Origin: a virus
Virus record (IMG/VR): IMGVR_UViG_3300002144_000745
Coordinates: 1-30,611 of that record
Direction: 5' to 3' (one strand)
DNA length: 30,611 bases
In this document: piece after piece, positions 8,210 through 14,883 of the stretch
Layout of the letters: each line of letters opens with the position of its first letter
Position numbering within the stretch: the first letter of the stretch is position 1
Made by a program: the position numbers and the translations under genes
Notes under the pieces: model-generated
Database searches by the model: none
What the model saw: the letters and a program-made list of their open reading frames with translations, nothing else
What the model was told of the DNA's origin: nothing

Positions 8210-8707
8210 ATTACTAAACGTCTAGAAGAATTATTCAATTTGCCAGACCCAGTGTCTGACAATGCTAGCCCAGAAGAAACCATGGCAAATATCAAAGAAA
8301 AACAAGAAGTTTTTAAAGAGATAGATACTGCAATCGATAAAATTGATGCGGCCTTGCCAACAGTACGCGACTTAACTGCCAGTGATGCAGAGATGGACGA
8401 ACTAGCACAAATTGCCAAAGATAGATTTAATGATTTAATGGATCTTGGTATGAATATGGAAGCACGATTTAGTGGCACAGTATTTCAAACTGCTGGTACG
8501 CTGTTAGGGCACGCCATTACTGCTAAACAGGCAAAAATGGATAAAAAACTGCGTATGGTAGATTTACAATTGAAGAAAATGCGACTAGACCACCAAATAC
8601 AAAAAGATAGTGGCAATGCCGCTGATGAGGATACAATAGAAGGCAAAGGCACGTTGATAGACCGTAATGCGTTGCTAGCAGAAATCCTCAACAAACCAAA
8701 ACAATAA
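8210..8707 (+). CDS. gp16: Terminase small subunit (T4 gp16-like), probable ATT start
   Basis: This is the small terminase subunit that regulates DNA packaging. It is helical and acidic, with a long central coiled coil (DELAQIAKDRFNDLMDLGMN onward, then AKMDKKLRMVDLQLKKMRLD). The order gp4 - gp16 - core - gp17 supports it. The frame is open from a GTG at 8183 that has no ribosome-binding site and lies inside the homing endonuclease gene. A perfect AAGGAG at 8197-8202 is followed seven bases later by ATT ACT AAA CGT CTA (8210). Starting there gives M-TKRLEELFNLPDP and 165 aa, almost exactly the T4 gp16 length (164). I therefore choose the rare ATT start. The alternative is GTG at 8183 (174 aa). 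Confidence 0.75.
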   Translation: MTKRLEELFNLPDPVSDNASPEETMANIKEKQEVFKEIDTAIDKIDAALPTVRDLTASDAEMDELAQIAKDRFNDLMDLGMNMEARFSGTVFQTAGTLLGHAITAKQAKMDKKLRMVDLQLKKMRLDHQIQKDSGNAADEDTIEGKGTLIDRNALLAEILNKPKQ

Positions 8708-8721
8708 TTAGCTAAAAATGC

Positions 8722-8727
8722 TAAATA
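8722..8727 (+). promoter_or_regulatory. Late promoter core with leader
   Basis: TAAATA lies 19 bases before the ATG at 8747. The predicted transcript would start near 8733 and include AATAGGAAC, a Shine-Dalgarno. Confidence 0.5.
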
Positions 8728-8746
8728 TCTAATAATAGGAACAATT

Positions 8747-9259
8747 ATGAAGTCTTTTAAAGCCTATCTAACAGAATCAGTACGTACATATGATTTTAGA
8801 GTACGTATCGCCGGTGATGTAACAACAGAAGCCATTGCGAAAATGAAGTCAGCGTTAGAGTTATATAAAATGGAAAGTATGAGTAAACCAAAGCGGTTAC
8901 CTATCCAAGAAACACATCTATTCCCTAACATGGGACCAGTTGAAGTCAATGTAATTGACGTTAGTGTTGCATATCCTTGCAACGATGATCAAATTCGCAA
9001 TGTGCTGGCTGCTTGTGGTTGTTTTGCAGCCTCATGCATTCGTGTTAACGGAAAAGGCGGCGCATTTGAAGCTATTCTCGACGGCACAGAAGTTAGTAAT
9101 AAAGGCGGCAAAGAAGGCGAAGCAGTTCTCGACGAAGAAGAAATGAAAGCAGAACCTGTTCCCGACGACCTAGTAGGCGAAGCACGTATTCCAAGCCTAA
9201 TTAAAGAACTAGAAGCCACACGCAAATACGAATACCCAACAGCAGGAAGTGAAAAGTAA
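8747..9259 (+). CDS. Head-region protein with capsid-targeting-like N terminus
   Basis: This 170-aa protein belongs to a conserved family of aquatic T4-like phages with no assigned function. It opens with MKSFKAYLTE|S. This resembles the T4 internal-protein capsid targeting sequence (MKTYQEFIAE|A), and LTE fits the (L/I)-x-E site cut by the T4 prohead protease. The body has an alternating pattern (YDFRVRIAGDVTTEAIAKM; VEVNVIDVSVAYPCNDDQI) suggesting a ferredoxin-like alpha/beta fold, then an acidic tail rich in E and K. TAGGAAC precedes the start. The next gene begins one base after its stop. A packaged or prohead-core role is inferred. Confidence 0.75.
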   Translation: MKSFKAYLTESVRTYDFRVRIAGDVTTEAIAKMKSALELYKMESMSKPKRLPIQETHLFPNMGPVEVNVIDVSVAYPCNDDQIRNVLAACGCFAASCIRVNGKGGAFEAILDGTEVSNKGGKEGEAVLDEEEMKAEPVPDDLVGEARIPSLIKELEATRKYEYPTAGSEK

Positions 9260-9260
9260 A

Positions 9261-11138
9261 ATGAGCAACAATATATACGACATCTTAAACAAATTAAACA
9301 GCATTCAACCCGCAGATGATGTTCCTGCTACAGAACCAGTTAAACAAAAATCTAAATTACAGGAAAGCATTGATAGCCTAAGCGAAAAATGGGCAGGTGA
9401 TGCTGAAGTAAAAAGTTTAGAAGAAGAATCAAAAAGATTATCTATCGGTCAACAAATGGCTCGTGATGGTATTACATATAGCGTAGAAAGAGAAAAAGAG
9501 CTAATTGGCATTATTGGTGACTATTTGGCAAAGAACGGCCACAGCGAAAAAGCAATCCGTTATTATCTAAGCTACGACGAGGACTTTGTTCCTGACACAC
9601 TGAGCGAACTACCAAAAGAAGGTGTAGCGGAAGTAGCACCTCCTGGCGCTAAAGCAGAACGTATGATTAAGCATATCAAAAAAGGTTATGCTAAAGATGG
9701 TAAACTAACAGACAAAGAAAAATCTATTGCTTATGCCACTGCATGGAAAGCACACAAAGCAGGCAAAGTAGAAGAAGCAGCCGCTTCTATTAGAACACTA
9801 CTAGATTCTGGCATGACTGCTGAACAGATCAACGAAGGTTGGGAAGACATGTTGAAGGCTGTTAATAAAAAAGATAAAGAAGAAAAAGGCACTGGCAAGT
9901 ACAACAAGAAAGCAATTAGCACAGGAACAGTTTATACACGTAAGTATGATGCTGACGGTATGAGCAACACGGACGACGAAGTTAAGGCCTCTGGCGAAAA
10001 ACGCGGACGCGGACGTCCAAAGAAAAGTGCATTTGAATCTACGATTGATCGTTTAATGGCAGAAGCATATGGCGATGACACCATGCATGAAGGCGATCAT
10101 ACTTACATGCCGAGCGGTGAAGAGATTGCCGGACCAGAAGAAAAAACTATCGGGGCCAAACTCAAAGGCTTGGGCAGAAATCTAATGAACAAGATTGCTC
10201 CGGATGATGAAACTTTACTAAAAGACTTAGAAAAGAAAACTATCGGCGAAGAAGAGGGAGAAGGCGAAGAACTAAACTATGATCAAGACCAATTGCGTCA
10301 AGCAATCGGCGACGAGATGTTTTCTCAAGTCAAATCTGCTGTTGACCAAGGTATGAGTTTAGCTTCAACAGAAATGCCGGACGCTATGTACGATGCATTG
10401 TATGACTATTATACCGAAAACGGTGAAATGCCATATGGTGTTGCGAAAGCACGTGACGGCGACCCTGCTGAATGGATCGAAAATAAGTTAGACGAATTAT
10501 TTGGTGACATGTCAGAAGGTTTTAATTCAGATGGCAGTTATAATACGTCCGACGAAGAAGCCATGGAATTTGATGAAGTTGACGCAGATGAAGACAGTTT
10601 ATCGGAAATGATGAAACTTGCCGGCATGCAAGTTAAAGAAGCAGCCAAGCCAGACTTTTTAGACATCGATAAAGACGGCGACAAAGAAGAAGACATGAAA
10701 AAAGCCGCTGCTGATAAAAAAGCAGGTCCCGAGAAAGGTGTAAATCCTTTTGCTAAGAAAGACGTAGTAGAAGAGTGCGGGATGGAACCATCTTCTATGC
10801 CAATGGGAGAATTAACAATTAGTGGCACACCCGAAGCACTAGCCGCAATGTTAAAGTTGGCCGGCATACAAGCGCCTGCTATGATGCAACAGCCAATGGA
10901 AGAAGAACACGATCCCCGTTACGAAGCAAGCACTACTCCGGACGAGCAAGTAATGCCCGTGCAGGTGTTGACCAAAGGTGGCAACGGCGAAGTTGCTGGC
11001 CAAGAAAAGAGAATGCACAGGGATGGCGCTGCAAGATTCAGTGACAATCCTTTGGCAATGAAGGAAGGCATCGACGACTTAAGTAAAATGGGTCGTGATA
11101 TGATGAAGGCTTACGAAAGCATTAAGATTCAAAAATGA
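9261..11138 (+). CDS. Large acidic head/core-region protein with AT-hook and Ca-loop-like motifs
   Basis: This 625-aa, highly charged, largely disordered protein resembles core or scaffold-region proteins of aquatic T4-like phages. Visible modules are: a helical N terminus; residues ~131-172, an ERMIKHIKKGYAKDGKLTDK block that recurs in such phages; residues ~247-255, KRGRGRPKK, a textbook AT-hook for the DNA minor groove; an acidic middle; two LAG repeats (EMMKLAGMQ and AMLKLAGIQ); and DIDKDGDKEED, which looks like a calcium-binding loop. I start it at the ATG at 9261 with AGGAAG upstream. The GTG at 9249 would overlap the previous gene. It overlaps the next gene as ATGA. No enzymatic function is assigned. 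Confidence 0.75.
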   Translation: MSNNIYDILNKLNSIQPADDVPATEPVKQKSKLQESIDSLSEKWAGDAEVKSLEEESKRLSIGQQMARDGITYSVEREKELIGIIGDYLAKNGHSEKAIRYYLSYDEDFVPDTLSELPKEGVAEVAPPGAKAERMIKHIKKGYAKDGKLTDKEKSIAYATAWKAHKAGKVEEAAASIRTLLDSGMTAEQINEGWEDMLKAVNKKDKEEKGTGKYNKKAISTGTVYTRKYDADGMSNTDDEVKASGEKRGRGRPKKSAFESTIDRLMAEAYGDDTMHEGDHTYMPSGEEIAGPEEKTIGAKLKGLGRNLMNKIAPDDETLLKDLEKKTIGEEEGEGEELNYDQDQLRQAIGDEMFSQVKSAVDQGMSLASTEMPDAMYDALYDYYTENGEMPYGVAKARDGDPAEWIENKLDELFGDMSEGFNSDGSYNTSDEEAMEFDEVDADEDSLSEMMKLAGMQVKEAAKPDFLDIDKDGDKEEDMKKAAADKKAGPEKGVNPFAKKDVVEECGMEPSSMPMGELTISGTPEALAAMLKLAGIQAPAMMQQPMEEEHDPRYEASTTPDEQVMPVQVLTKGGNGEVAGQEKRMHRDGAARFSDNPLAMKEGIDDLSKMGRDMMKAYESIKIQK

Positions 11139-11548
11139 AATTATTTGAACTAGAAGTAGTAGACAGTGTTGAAGTTGGCGACAACTTCGACATTGAGTTG
11201 GGCGATTTGGTTATCGAAAGCCAAATTATTGGGTTTACCTTGGATGGTATTATTATCGAGTCCGATGACGTTACACGAAAACTTCTAGAGCATACAGGTG
11301 CATTGTTTGAAGCAAAGTATCAAGGCCGCGAAGTTACTTTAAACAAGCCTATGCAAGGCGATGTTAAAAAGTTTAAAGTCTATGTTAAGAACAAAAAAGG
11401 TAACGTTGTAAAAGTTAACTTTGGTGATCCTAACATGCGTATTAAAAAATCTAATCCAAAGCGCCGCAAGAGTTTTAGAGCACGCCATAAATGCGATACT
11501 GCTAAAGATAAAACTTCAGCACGGTATTGGAGTTGTAGAAAGTGGTGA
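11135..11548 (+). CDS. Conserved T4-like phage protein with basic Cys-containing C terminus
   Basis: This is a 137-aa protein. Its N-terminal half is acidic and beta-rich (MKLFELEVVDSVEVGDNFDI). The C-terminal ~75 residues are very basic and contain KFKVYVKNKKGNVVKVNFGD followed by RRKSFRARHKCDTAKDKTSA and RYWSCRKW. That C-terminal block is strongly conserved in aquatic T4-like phages as I remember them. The two Cys and one His might bind metal or nucleic acid, but this is a guess. It starts within the ATGA overlap of the preceding stop and ends one base before the next start, so the gene is tightly coupled in the head operon. Confidence 0.8.
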   Translation: MKLFELEVVDSVEVGDNFDIELGDLVIESQIIGFTLDGIIIESDDVTRKLLEHTGALFEAKYQGREVTLNKPMQGDVKKFKVYVKNKKGNVVKVNFGDPNMRIKKSNPKRRKSFRARHKCDTAKDKTSARYWSCRKW

Positions 11549-11549
11549 T

Positions 11550-11942
11550 ATGAAAATCAACGATATTATTGTAGAAGCAGACTCCTCGAAAGCATCTGCA
11601 AAAAAACCTCCTAAGAGATTTCAAGATGCGACTCGTGGCCTACACAGTTTCGGACTGGGCAGCAATTCGACTTACGAAATGTATCGAGTAATGTTGGCAG
11701 CAGCAGCAAGTAACGGGTGTGATGACGTTCCGGATTTTGTTGACGCAGAAAGTTGGATAGGTCGCCAAGGTGTTGCGACACCATATACACAGGAAGAACA
11801 CGACATGCTGAAAAAAGCCTACAAGAAAGTGGGCACGAAGTATGCGGATCTGAATAAAAATAATTTACGCAGTATGGAATTACCGTTGGTTAACAAAGCA
11901 AGTCCAGTTGCTAAACGTAAGACCAACAAGTACGGGGTATAA
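11550..11942 (+). CDS. Conserved T4-like phage head-region protein
   Basis: This 130-aa protein belongs to a family common in aquatic T4-like phages. The landmarks are ATRGLHSFG, YEMYRVMLAAAASNG, DAESWIGRQGVATPYTQEEH, MLKKAYKKVGTKYADLN and the end SPVAKRKTNKYGV. The N terminus MKINDIIVE|A again resembles a prohead-protease-cleaved targeting peptide (I-V-E then Ala), though less convincingly than the genes at 8747 and 23763. The frame is open upstream to 11421, but the ATG at 11550, one base after the previous TGA and preceded by GTGGTGA, is the sensible start. Its stop overlaps the next ATG (TAATG). Confidence 0.8.
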   Translation: MKINDIIVEADSSKASAKKPPKRFQDATRGLHSFGLGSNSTYEMYRVMLAAAASNGCDDVPDFVDAESWIGRQGVATPYTQEEHDMLKKAYKKVGTKYADLNKNNLRSMELPLVNKASPVAKRKTNKYGV

Positions 11943-12151
11943 TGGACGAACTGCAAGAATTAAAAATGCTTGCGGGCATAACCAATCGTCCAAAGTGGCA
12001 AGAGTACAAACCTGGTCAGACTGAGAATATTAGTCACACAGGCACAGAAAAAGCTCAGTTACAGAAAAAACACGATATTAAACCAGGAACTGATGCTTGG
12101 TTTAAACTGTGGTTTAGTCTTCCGTTTATGACAGGCGAGAAGCCGATTTAA
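11942..12151 (+). CDS. Small conserved protein with LAG motif
   Basis: This is a 69-aa protein. The N-terminal helix ELQELKMLAGI carries the LAG motif shared with two other proteins in this region. The C terminus DAWFKLWFSLPFMTGEKP matches, from memory, a C-terminal module seen in several aquatic T4-like phage proteins. It is coupled to the upstream gene by a one-base overlap. Its last 26 bases overlap the 3' end of the convergent HNH gene. The function is unknown. Its small size and exposed motif would fit a peptide that docks onto a head component. Confidence 0.7.
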   Translation: MDELQELKMLAGITNRPKWQEYKPGQTENISHTGTEKAQLQKKHDIKPGTDAWFKLWFSLPFMTGEKPI

Positions 12152-12671
12152 TTGGTACTTCTAATCCTAAGTACTGATACCAACTATCGTGCCGTACATG
12201 TACAGGCCGCATCTTCCATTTATTAATTAAATGAAATTGGTCGGGTTTAAACGGTGGCCTAATCGGCTTCCAAAGTTTAGAACCTTTTTTATGATTGCAC
12301 GGTTTGCACGCAGTGACTGTATTTTCAAAAGTAGTCTTACCGTTTTCACTACGCGGGATAACGTGATCGATGGTTAGTTCTTTGTGTTCAAACGTATCTG
12401 CACAATATTGACACTGGTACAAGTCTCGCAAATACAAGTGATTGCGAGTAAACCTAACAGCTTTTTTAAACTTGAAATATTCTTTACTAACAGCAACGGC
12501 AGGAACTTTCATAGTTAAGTATTCACTATGAATTTCCCAATCATCATATTCCTCGATGATTTCTATTTTGTTTAAAAAATGCAATTTTACAGCATGCTGC
12601 CAGCTGATTACGCTCAATGGCAAAACACTGATTGGATTATAGTCGCTATTCAATAGCAGTAGATCTGACAA
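12126..12671 (-). CDS. HNH endonuclease
   Basis: This 181-aa HNH nuclease has the common Zn-stabilised layout: CQYC (C87, C90), LTIDHVIPRS with D102 and H103, FENTVTACKPC with N117 and C122/C125, then NHKKG. The N terminus LLLNSDYNPISVLPLSVISW is typical of this phage and bacterial subfamily. The start is TTG at 12671-12669, preceded by a strong GAGGTG on the minus strand. It lies opposite to all surrounding genes, between the head operon and the large terminase. This suggests insertion as a mobile homing-type gene. Alternatively it may assist packaging, as HNH proteins beside terminases do in lambdoid phages. Confidence 0.88.
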   Translation of the reverse strand: MSDLLLLNSDYNPISVLPLSVISWQHAVKLHFLNKIEIIEEYDDWEIHSEYLTMKVPAVAVSKEYFKFKKAVRFTRNHLYLRDLYQCQYCADTFEHKELTIDHVIPRSENGKTTFENTVTACKPCNHKKGSKLWKPIRPPFKPDQFHLINKWKMRPVHVRHDSWYQYLGLEVPIKSASRLS

Positions 12672-12747
12672 TTAACACCTCATAAGATTATGAATACTTA
12701 TTCTACACAATCTTTGATAGTTTTGCAAGTGATAATGATACCGAAGT

Positions 12748-12758
12748 TAAATACTATT
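12748..12758 (+). promoter_or_regulatory. Late promoter, leaderless spacing, for terminase
   Basis: TAAATACTATT abuts the ATG at 12759. TAAATACTATT is what strong T4 late promoters look like, and the predicted +1 is the A of the start codon. This also decides the start against the upstream ATG at 12690. Confidence 0.75.
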
Positions 12759-14327
12759 ATGGCTAAATCATTAGAAGGCGTTTTAATTAAAAAACCTCAT
12801 TCTCGGGAATCTTATACCGAGAAGCAGCTCCGCGAATTTGCATTGTGTGCAGATCCAATTAACGGCCCGCACTATTTTATGGAAAACTTTTTCCATATTC
12901 AGCATCCCACCAGAGGCGGCATAGCGTATGTTCCTTACAGTTATCAAACAACACTGGTTGATACATATCATAAAAATCGTTTTAGCATCAGTATGTTGCC
13001 CAGACAAACGGGCAAGTCGACCACTGCCGCAGGATTCCTGTTATGGTATGCAATGTTTGTTCCAGACAGTACCATTTTAGTTGCTGCACACAAATACACA
13101 GGTTCACAAGAGATTATGCAACGTATACGATATGCGTACGAAGCATGCCCGGACCATATACGTGCAGGTGTTACAAGTTATAACAAAGGTAGTTTAGAAT
13201 TTGACAACGGTAGTCGTATAGTTAGTACAACAACAACTGAAAACACTGGACGAGGTATGAGTATTACGCTGCTATATCTAGACGAGTTTGCGTTTGTGCG
13301 TCCTACTATTGCCAAAGAGTTCTGGACTGCTATTAGTCCTACACTGGCAACTGGTGGTAAGGCTATTATTACATCAACACCCAACAGTGACGAAGATCAG
13401 TTTGCATTGATTTGGCGCCAAGCCAACAAGACATTAGATGAATACGGAAATCAGACCCGTTTGGGCATAAATGGATTTAAAGCATTTAGTGCACATTGGA
13501 GCGAACATCCAGATAGAGACCAACAATGGGCAGATAATATGCTAGCACAACTAGGAGAAGAACGTTTCAGACGTGAGATTGGTTGCGAATTTATTATCTA
13601 TGACGAAACGCTAGTCAATCCACTTATGCTAACCGAAATGGAAGGTGTGGAACCTGTACAGAAACAAGGACAAGTAAGGTGGTATAGTTTTCCTAAAAAA
13701 GGAAATGTATATCTGGTTGCATTAGATCCTAGTTTGGGCACAGGCGGAGACTATTCCGCTATACAAGTATTAGAACTGCCCAGTATGAAACAAGTTGCAG
13801 AATGGCAGCACAACAAAACTCCTATTCAACAGCAGGTAAAAATACTCAGCGAAATTACCAAGTACCTAGTAGACGAAATTGGATGCAGCGATACTGACAT
13901 ATATTACAGTACAGAAAACAATACTATCGGGGAAGCAGTATTGGTCACTGTGCAAGAACATGGCGAAGAAAATATCAAAGGTATATTTTTAAGCGAACCG
14001 GCCAAACCTGGGGTTGGTAGAAGATACCGCAAAGGATTCAACACCAGTAACAGAAGTAAACTTACTGCCTGTGCTAAATTTAAAAGTCTTGTAGAAGGCA
14101 AGAAATTACACATAGCAAGTAAACCTTTGGTCAGTGAGATGAAAAACTTTGTTGCCAACGGAAGCAGTTACGCTGCAAAACCCGGCGAACACGATGACCT
14201 TATTATGTCTATGTTGCTGGCAGTGCGAATGGCAGTGCTATTAAGGGAGTTCGATCCTAATTTAGATGAACAATTACGAGACGGGGGTGATGAAATACTA
14301 TTGCCGATGCCGTTTATCATGGTATGA
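12759..14327 (+). CDS. gp17: Terminase large subunit (T4 gp17-like)
   Basis: This 522-aa packaging motor combines an ATPase and a nuclease domain; T4 gp17 is 610 aa. Residues 80-88 hold the Walker A-like LPRQTGKST, and residues 171-178 the Walker B LLYLDEFA with catalytic E176. The coupling segment is IITSTPNS. The RNase H-like nuclease domain shows D323 in VALDPSLGTGGD, E386 in STENNT and D479/D480 in GEHDDLIM. The frame is open from an ATG at 12690. That start would require a leader made of an untypical hydrophobic 23 residues, and the late promoter falls inside it, so 12759 is preferred. The next gene's ancestral start overlaps the stop as ATGA. Confidence 0.95.
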   Translation: MAKSLEGVLIKKPHSRESYTEKQLREFALCADPINGPHYFMENFFHIQHPTRGGIAYVPYSYQTTLVDTYHKNRFSISMLPRQTGKSTTAAGFLLWYAMFVPDSTILVAAHKYTGSQEIMQRIRYAYEACPDHIRAGVTSYNKGSLEFDNGSRIVSTTTTENTGRGMSITLLYLDEFAFVRPTIAKEFWTAISPTLATGGKAIITSTPNSDEDQFALIWRQANKTLDEYGNQTRLGINGFKAFSAHWSEHPDRDQQWADNMLAQLGEERFRREIGCEFIIYDETLVNPLMLTEMEGVEPVQKQGQVRWYSFPKKGNVYLVALDPSLGTGGDYSAIQVLELPSMKQVAEWQHNKTPIQQQVKILSEITKYLVDEIGCSDTDIYYSTENNTIGEAVLVTVQEHGEENIKGIFLSEPAKPGVGRRYRKGFNTSNRSKLTACAKFKSLVEGKKLHIASKPLVSEMKNFVANGSSYAAKPGEHDDLIMSMLLAVRMAVLLREFDPNLDEQLRDGGDEILLPMPFIMV

Positions 14328-14335
14328 CGATTACG

Positions 14336-14361
14336 CCCACTGATGATACCCACTGATGATA
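14336..14361 (+). repeat. 13-bp perfect tandem duplication at the start of the oxygenase gene
   Basis: CCCACTGATGATA occurs twice in direct succession (14336-14348 and 14349-14361). Removing one copy joins an ATG at 14324 (ATGA overlap with the terminase stop) in frame with the downstream oxygenase. With both copies that reading stops after MTITPTDDTH. Confidence 0.9.
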
Positions 14362-14870
14362 CCAACGATCTATTTTCTGTAATAGATTTGTACCCTGTGA
14401 CTATATTGGAACGACTATCCGACACAGACCATGCAACTTCTGCGTGGAAGCGCGAAGACTGGCAAACGGAGTGGAACCGCCGCAGCATAGTCAACGAACC
14501 TGGATCGATTTATGAAGCAATTGATTTGTATGTTAAAAGTAAGTTGCCAGAAATCGAAGAGCTAACTAAAACAAACATTTTGTCGTGTGATACCGGATTT
14601 TGGCTGGATGAACCTGGCTTTACTACGGATCCGCACTTGGATAATGAGGGGGTGTTTATTGCAATGCAAGTGTATCTGACAGAGCACACTGATGTAGATA
14701 TGGCCACTGAGTTTTACAACAACGACAATACTGTGAGGTTTAAACCAGAATACAAACTAAATCATGGGTATTTAATGATTAATAATCCGCATCAACACCA
14801 CGGCATGCCAACACCTGTGCCCAACAATACCTACAGGTTAAGTAGCTACACCTGGTTCTACAAAAAATAA
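14343..14870 (+). CDS. 2OG-Fe(II) oxygenase
   Basis: This 175-aa protein is probably a 2-oxoglutarate and iron-dependent dioxygenase of the small phage/prolyl-4-hydroxylase type. The double-stranded beta-helix signature is visible as TTDPHLDNEG (H98 and D100, iron ligands), NPHQHHGMP (distal His 152 or 153), and NTYRLSSYTWF with R165 to bind 2-oxoglutarate. The substrate is not known; candidates are a virion protein, a nucleic acid or a small molecule. The usable start is the ATG at 14343, inside a 13-bp duplication. The ancestral start was probably the ATG at 14324, overlapping the terminase stop. The gene is followed directly by a late promoter. Confidence 0.85.
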   Translation: MIPTDDTNDLFSVIDLYPVTILERLSDTDHATSAWKREDWQTEWNRRSIVNEPGSIYEAIDLYVKSKLPEIEELTKTNILSCDTGFWLDEPGFTTDPHLDNEGVFIAMQVYLTEHTDVDMATEFYNNDNTVRFKPEYKLNHGYLMINNPHQHHGMPTPVPNNTYRLSSYTWFYKK

Positions 14871-14883
14871 TAAATATATTACC
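14871..14883 (+). promoter_or_regulatory. Late promoter, near-leaderless spacing
   Basis: TAAATA (14871-14876) is followed by seven bases and the ATG at 14884. There is no Shine-Dalgarno. Confidence 0.6.

Noticed and set aside
12690-12758. Earlier ATG for the large terminase
   Set aside because: The extra 23 residues do not look like a terminase N terminus, and TAAATACTATT abuts the ATG at 12759.
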